From: Hyphomicrobium_A sp044507625
GTDB taxonomy: Bacteria; Pseudomonadota; Alphaproteobacteria; Rhizobiales; Hyphomicrobiaceae
NCBI GenBank assembly: GCA_044507625.1
Contig: JBIQJE010000018.1
Coordinates: 1-64,000 of the forward strand
Direction: 5' to 3'
Length of the DNA stretch: 64,000 nucleotides
Shown: positions 61,044 through 64,000 of the stretch, piece after piece
Layout of the letters: each line of letters opens with the position of its first letter
Position numbering within the stretch: the first letter of the stretch is position 1
Notes under the pieces: model-generated
Seen by the model: the letters and a program-made list of their open reading frames with translations, nothing else
Databases searched by the model: none
What the model was told of the DNA's origin: nothing
Made by a program: the position numbers and the translations under genes

Positions 61044-61991
61044 TTAACCCAGGGGCTGCGCGTCGGCGAGCGGCGCCGGCACGAAGCGCGCGCCCACCTC
61101 GCCATGGATAAAGCCGTTGGAGAAATCGACGCCGGGACAAATGCCCCGTAACGCGGCCAGCGCGGACTGAGGCTCGCGCCGCCGGTCGACGACATCCCGG
61201 AAGAGATGCGCAACCGCAACCATGTCGACCGTGTGCGGGGAAAGCCGCAGCGAGCCGACGCCGACGTCGGCCAGCGTTGCAACCTCATTCAGCAAGCAAG
61301 AATAGGTGTGCGAGAGCGTCTGCACGCCATTGACGGTGAGAAATTTCTGGTCATCTACGGTCGCGACGGGAAGCCCGTCCGGGTCTTGATCGCAGACGAA
61401 CTGACAGGAATCCTTCACGCGTCCGTGGAGACGCGCATGATAGCAGCGCGCGGAAATCGCGAGCGGAGCGCGCCCGAAGGCCCACACCTCGATGGCGGCC
61501 CCAGGCGTGGCCCTCGCAATCGCGTCAATCGAGGCGAGGGGAAGCTCCGGCGGCAGGCAGATCCGCGCCGCACCGCGCGAGGCGAGGAATTGCGCAGTGC
61601 GCTCGTTATAGACATTGACGAGTGGCCCAATGGCGTGGGGCCGGGGCTGCAGCAACCGCAGCATCGAGATGTCGTTGGCTTCGATCATCTGGGCGCTTTC
61701 GCGCAGCGCGCTTTCGGCCCGCAGTTCGCGGTCGAGTGTCGGCAGTGCAAGCGAGCTCAGGAGAACGACTTTTCCGGCCCCTTCCAGCCGATCGACGACG
61801 TCGGCAATGACGCTGCTATAGAATGGTTGCCGGCGCGAGCAGACGACCTCACCGACGCAGACCCGCTCGACTGGCGCTTCGTCCGCAATTCGGAAATAGA
61901 AGTCGCGCCATTGCTCGGCCGGCCAGTTAAAAAGCACCGGACCCATGGTGAGCGTCATCGCTCTCGGCATCATCGGCTTCAGACCGGTCAT
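61044..61991 (-). CDS. ubiV: UbiV: O2-independent ubiquinone hydroxylation protein (U32 family)
   Basis: The protein has 315 residues; its ATG at 61991 overlaps the UbiU stop (ATGA). It is a U32-peptidase-family protein with Fe-S ligating cysteines: GEVVCSRRQPF (C51) and CYHARLHGRVKDSCQFVC, the UbiV arrangement. UbiU-UbiV form a complex with [4Fe-4S] clusters that hydroxylates the ubiquinone ring without O2, using prephenate as oxygen donor. It is the last gene of a ubiT-ubiU-ubiV transcript. Confidence 0.87.
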   Translation of the reverse strand: MTGLKPMMPRAMTLTMGPVLFNWPAEQWRDFYFRIADEAPVERVCVGEVVCSRRQPFYSSVIADVVDRLEGAGKVVLLSSLALPTLDRELRAESALRESAQMIEANDISMLRLLQPRPHAIGPLVNVYNERTAQFLASRGAARICLPPELPLASIDAIARATPGAAIEVWAFGRAPLAISARCYHARLHGRVKDSCQFVCDQDPDGLPVATVDDQKFLTVNGVQTLSHTYSCLLNEVATLADVGVGSLRLSPHTVDMVAVAHLFRDVVDRRREPQSALAALRGICPGVDFSNGFIHGEVGARFVPAPLADAQPLG

Positions 61992-62992
61992 CGCCACGTT
62001 TTCAGGTATCCGCCGCAGGTCGCGCTCTGCCCTTCGGCGAGCGCCGTGAGAGTCCCGGCCGGTGCAACTGCGCCCCGTTCCAGCGCATCGACGGCCTCGC
62101 GAAAGGTTCTGACGACGGCGCTGACATAGGCGCGGCCCCGTTGGCGCCCTTCGATCTTGAGAGCTTTGACGCCGGCATCGCGCAGTGCGGGCAGGAGCAC
62201 GCGCGCATCGAGGCTGACCGGGTCTTCGAAGATATGGGCCGCACCGAATCTCGTTTTGAACCGCCCCTTGCACAGCGTGGGGTAGCCGACCGACTGATCG
62301 CTCGGCACGCGATTGATCGTGAAGTCGCCGAGGCGCGAAACCAGCGATCCGTCTTCCTCTTTGTAGCTCACGTGGCTTGCAGGCGAGCAAACGCCGTGCA
62401 TGTTGGGAGACTTGCCGCTGGCGTAGGAGGAAAGCGAGCAGCGTCCTTCTTCCATGACGCAAAGACCGCCGAACACGAAGACTTCGGTTTCGCAGGGAAC
62501 GGCCCGCGTCATCTTCGCAATTTCAGGAACGCTCAACACGCGCGGAAGCACGACGCGCTTGACCGAGAACGCTTCCACATAGAAGGCGATCGCTTCCGCA
62601 TTGGCCGCACCCGCCTGAACGGAGAGGTGAAGCCGCAGGTTGGGATGCTTTTCCGCGGCGTAGGCCAGAAGCCCGAGGTCTGCCAATATGACCGCGTCAG
62701 CTTTGTAAGCGGCCGCATCGTCCACGGCACGCAACCACGGCTCGATATCCCCCGCCCGGGGAAACGTGTTGATCGCAACGAGCACCTTCGCGCCTTTATG
62801 GTGCGCAAACATGATGGCTTGCCGAAGCTCGCTGCGGCTGAAATTGAGACCGGGAAAATTCCGTGCATTGGTTTCGTCACGGAAGCCGCAGTAGACCGCA
62901 TCGGCACCACCTTCGATGGCTGCGCGCAGTGCGGCCGGCGTTCCTGCTGGGCAGACCAGCTCGAGCGTGCCTTCCGATGCACCCATAGGCAC
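61988..62992 (-). CDS. ubiU: UbiU: O2-independent ubiquinone hydroxylation protein (U32 family)
   Basis: This 334-residue U32 protein contains LELVCPAGTPAALRAAIEGG, the family's opening, and Fe-S cysteines in FGGLCVMEEGRCSLSSYASG, HGVCSPAS and PTLCKGRF; IEGRQRG near the end is typical. It partners UbiV. It begins 9 bases downstream of the UbiT stop, so the three genes are one operon. Confidence 0.9.
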   Translation of the reverse strand: MPMGASEGTLELVCPAGTPAALRAAIEGGADAVYCGFRDETNARNFPGLNFSRSELRQAIMFAHHKGAKVLVAINTFPRAGDIEPWLRAVDDAAAYKADAVILADLGLLAYAAEKHPNLRLHLSVQAGAANAEAIAFYVEAFSVKRVVLPRVLSVPEIAKMTRAVPCETEVFVFGGLCVMEEGRCSLSSYASGKSPNMHGVCSPASHVSYKEEDGSLVSRLGDFTINRVPSDQSVGYPTLCKGRFKTRFGAAHIFEDPVSLDARVLLPALRDAGVKALKIEGRQRGRAYVSAVVRTFREAVDALERGAVAPAGTLTALAEGQSATCGGYLKTWR

Positions 62993-63001
62993 CTCAACCG
63001 T

Positions 63002-63541
63002 TCACATGCGTTGTGAGAAGAGCTTGTTTTTGAGCGAGCCGAGAGGTTCGCCGGCCATGCTGACCGCCTGGCTCGCCAGCGGTCCGATGCTCGCCGCGAT
63101 CTCGTCGACAAAGTCGATCTGAGCATCGTCGATCGCATTCCGTAGGGCCACGACAGCGCCGATATCCCCCTCGACCGAGATGTCACGGGAGAAGAAGAGC
63201 GCATCGCCATCATAGGTGCCATCCGCAAGCCCAAGGAGGGCGAGCAGCGGCCCGCGTATGGTCGCGATCACGGATGTTGATTGCAGATGGCGGCCGACGT
63301 GCAGCGCGATGTCGCTGGCGCGCGGCTCGATGATGATCGCGAACGGCGCATCCGTCGGCGCGATCCTGATGCCGCAATCGCTATACGCTTCGAGTCGCTC
63401 CACGAGCCCGGGATGCCTCCGAGCGATGCTCGCCGAAAGGCGCTGCAGAGAAAGCCGCAGCGGTAGCAACGGCAGCTGCCGCATCGCCCATACGGCAATC
63501 GCTGGCAGCGCGTGCGGTGATGTCTGCGATGTCTGGCCCAT
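63002..63541 (-). CDS. ubiT: UbiT: SCP2-domain accessory factor of anaerobic ubiquinone synthesis
   Basis: This 179-residue protein has a C-terminal SCP2 (sterol-carrier) lipid-binding domain at about 60-160: DIALHVGRHLQSTSVIATIR, LLGLADGTYDGDALFFSRDI and EGDIGAVVALRNAID. UbiT is needed together with UbiU and UbiV for anaerobic ubiquinone synthesis, probably by binding lipidic intermediates. Its start is 102 bases from the divergent UbiD gene, with an FNR-like box between. Confidence 0.85.
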   Translation of the reverse strand: MGQTSQTSPHALPAIAVWAMRQLPLLPLRLSLQRLSASIARRHPGLVERLEAYSDCGIRIAPTDAPFAIIIEPRASDIALHVGRHLQSTSVIATIRGPLLALLGLADGTYDGDALFFSRDISVEGDIGAVVALRNAIDDAQIDFVDEIAASIGPLASQAVSMAGEPLGSLKNKLFSQRM

Positions 63542-63574
63542 GCCTCCATGTAGGGCAGGGCTCAGTAAAATGGC

Positions 63575-63588
63575 CTAACCGAAATCAA
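63575..63588. promoter_or_regulatory. FNR/Dnr-like box CTAAC-CGAA-ATCAA
   Basis: The motif lies in the divergent gap between ubiT (start 63541) and the UbiD gene (start 63643); the right arm is the canonical ATCAA. Its spacer CGAA is the same as in the box at 51786-51799. Confidence 0.6.
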
Positions 63589-63642
63589 ATCGAGGGAGAA
63601 AAGGTATGCCCATAGTCGAATGAGAATGGCAGGGGAAGCGCA

Positions 63643-64000
63643 ATGCGCGATCTACCGCGATTTCGCGATCTGCGCGCGTTTCTCGGCTACCTCGAGCTGA
63701 ACGGTCAGCTTGTGCGGGTTCGGGCGCCGGTGTCGACCGTGCAGGAAATGACCGAGATACACAGACGCACGCTTTGTGCCGGCGGGCCTGCGCTCTGCTT
63801 CGAAAATGCTGTGCGCGCCGATGGATGCGCGTCGGACGTTCCGGTGATCGTGAACCTGTTCGGCTCCGCCGAGCGGGTCGCCTGGGGGCTCGGCGTCGAG
63901 CGCGATGGCCTCCGCACGCTTGGCAAGAAGTTGGCGGCCCTACGCGATATGAAACCCGTCGACGGCGTCGGTGGCATGCTGGGCCGTTGGCCGCTCGTGA
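63643..64000 (+). CDS. UbiD-family decarboxylase, N-terminal part (cut by window end)
   Basis: The frame is open to the last base (about 119 residues shown). It starts MRDLPRFRDLRAFLGYLE, then VQEMTEIHRRTLCAGGPALC and VPVIVNLFGSAERVAWGLG. This is the N-terminus of UbiD-type prenylated-FMN decarboxylases, about 490-600 residues when complete. UbiD decarboxylates 3-polyprenyl-4-hydroxybenzoate in ubiquinone synthesis. It is divergent from ubiTUV and fits with it. The UbiD-type assignment is firm, but whether it is UbiD itself needs the missing part. Confidence 0.88.
   Translation, partial: MRDLPRFRDLRAFLGYLELNGQLVRVRAPVSTVQEMTEIHRRTLCAGGPALCFENAVRADGCASDVPVIVNLFGSAERVAWGLGVERDGLRTLGKKLAALRDMKPVDGVGGMLGRWPLV

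Overview
The window is GC-rich, gene-dense chromosomal DNA from an alphaproteobacterium, most likely Hyphomicrobiales (Rhizobiales). The indicators are an AcpXL-type acyl carrier protein with its very-long-chain fatty acid (VLCFA) operon, an NDUFS4-like complex I subunit, a double cold-shock-domain protein, a DUF6481 protein, and TonB receptors with lysine-rich linkers. I could not assign a genus.

Layout. (1) 0.1-6.8 kb is core chromosome: cold-shock protein, DUF192 protein, NDUFS4-like protein, tRNA-Pro, a membrane protein, an oxalate/formate-type MFS transporter, a tyrosine-phosphatase-like protein and a decayed PPOX-family flavoprotein gene. (2) 6.8-38.5 kb is a genomic island of about 31.7 kb integrated into tRNA-Arg(TCT). 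A displaced 48-bp tRNA 3' end lies at 6806-6853, and the intact tRNA (38492-38568) sits beside a tyrosine integrase and a small HTH gene. The island carries a stress/detox block (winged-helix/TPR regulator, SDR, MBL hydrolase, alpha/beta hydrolase) bounded by imperfect repeats next to a second small integrase. It also carries two TonB receptors, a beta-barrel protein and a DUF2946-like protein, and a defence-rich half: truncated DUF4209 protein, PcfJ protein, NERD helicase, ApeA-like HEPN protein, a Hachiman-like nuclease/helicase pair, and a divergent GHKL-ATPase/nuclease fusion. It ends with a serine recombinase, AlpA-like HTH genes and eroded tRNA-like fragments. (3) 38.6-43.4 kb holds a methyltransferase, a TonB receptor and an AraC regulator, probably an iron or siderophore locus.

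(4) 43.6-64 kb is the most unusual part. A minus-strand operon, acpXL - fabZ - CLF-like KS - KS - zinc dehydrogenase, has the gene order of the rhizobial lipid A VLCFA locus, but is extended by a second KS/CLF-like pair. It faces an outer-membrane beta-barrel gene resembling lipid A oxidase. Divergent from acpXL is a MaoC-SDR fusion - FkbH-like - second ACP operon. Next come a two-hotdog MaoC-like gene, a Crp/Fnr regulator of the E-xx-S-R type, pqqA-pqqD-pqqE (no pqqB or pqqC), a PuuD-like membrane protein and a SerC-like aminotransferase. The window closes with the O2-independent ubiquinone genes ubiT-ubiU-ubiV and the start of a UbiD-family decarboxylase.

The promoters of this last region share a 5-4-5 palindrome resembling FNR/Dnr boxes (TTRAC-N4-GTYAA): upstream of the beta-barrel gene, between acpXL and the MaoC-SDR gene, upstream of the regulator, upstream of pqqA, and between ubiT and ubiD. 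I infer one low-oxygen or nitrogen-oxide-responsive regulon joining envelope lipid remodelling, PQQ-type peptide maturation and anaerobic quinone synthesis. That coupling is the strongest candidate here for something undescribed. The second is the divergent Hachiman-like plus GHKL-nuclease defence module at 28.0-34.1 kb.
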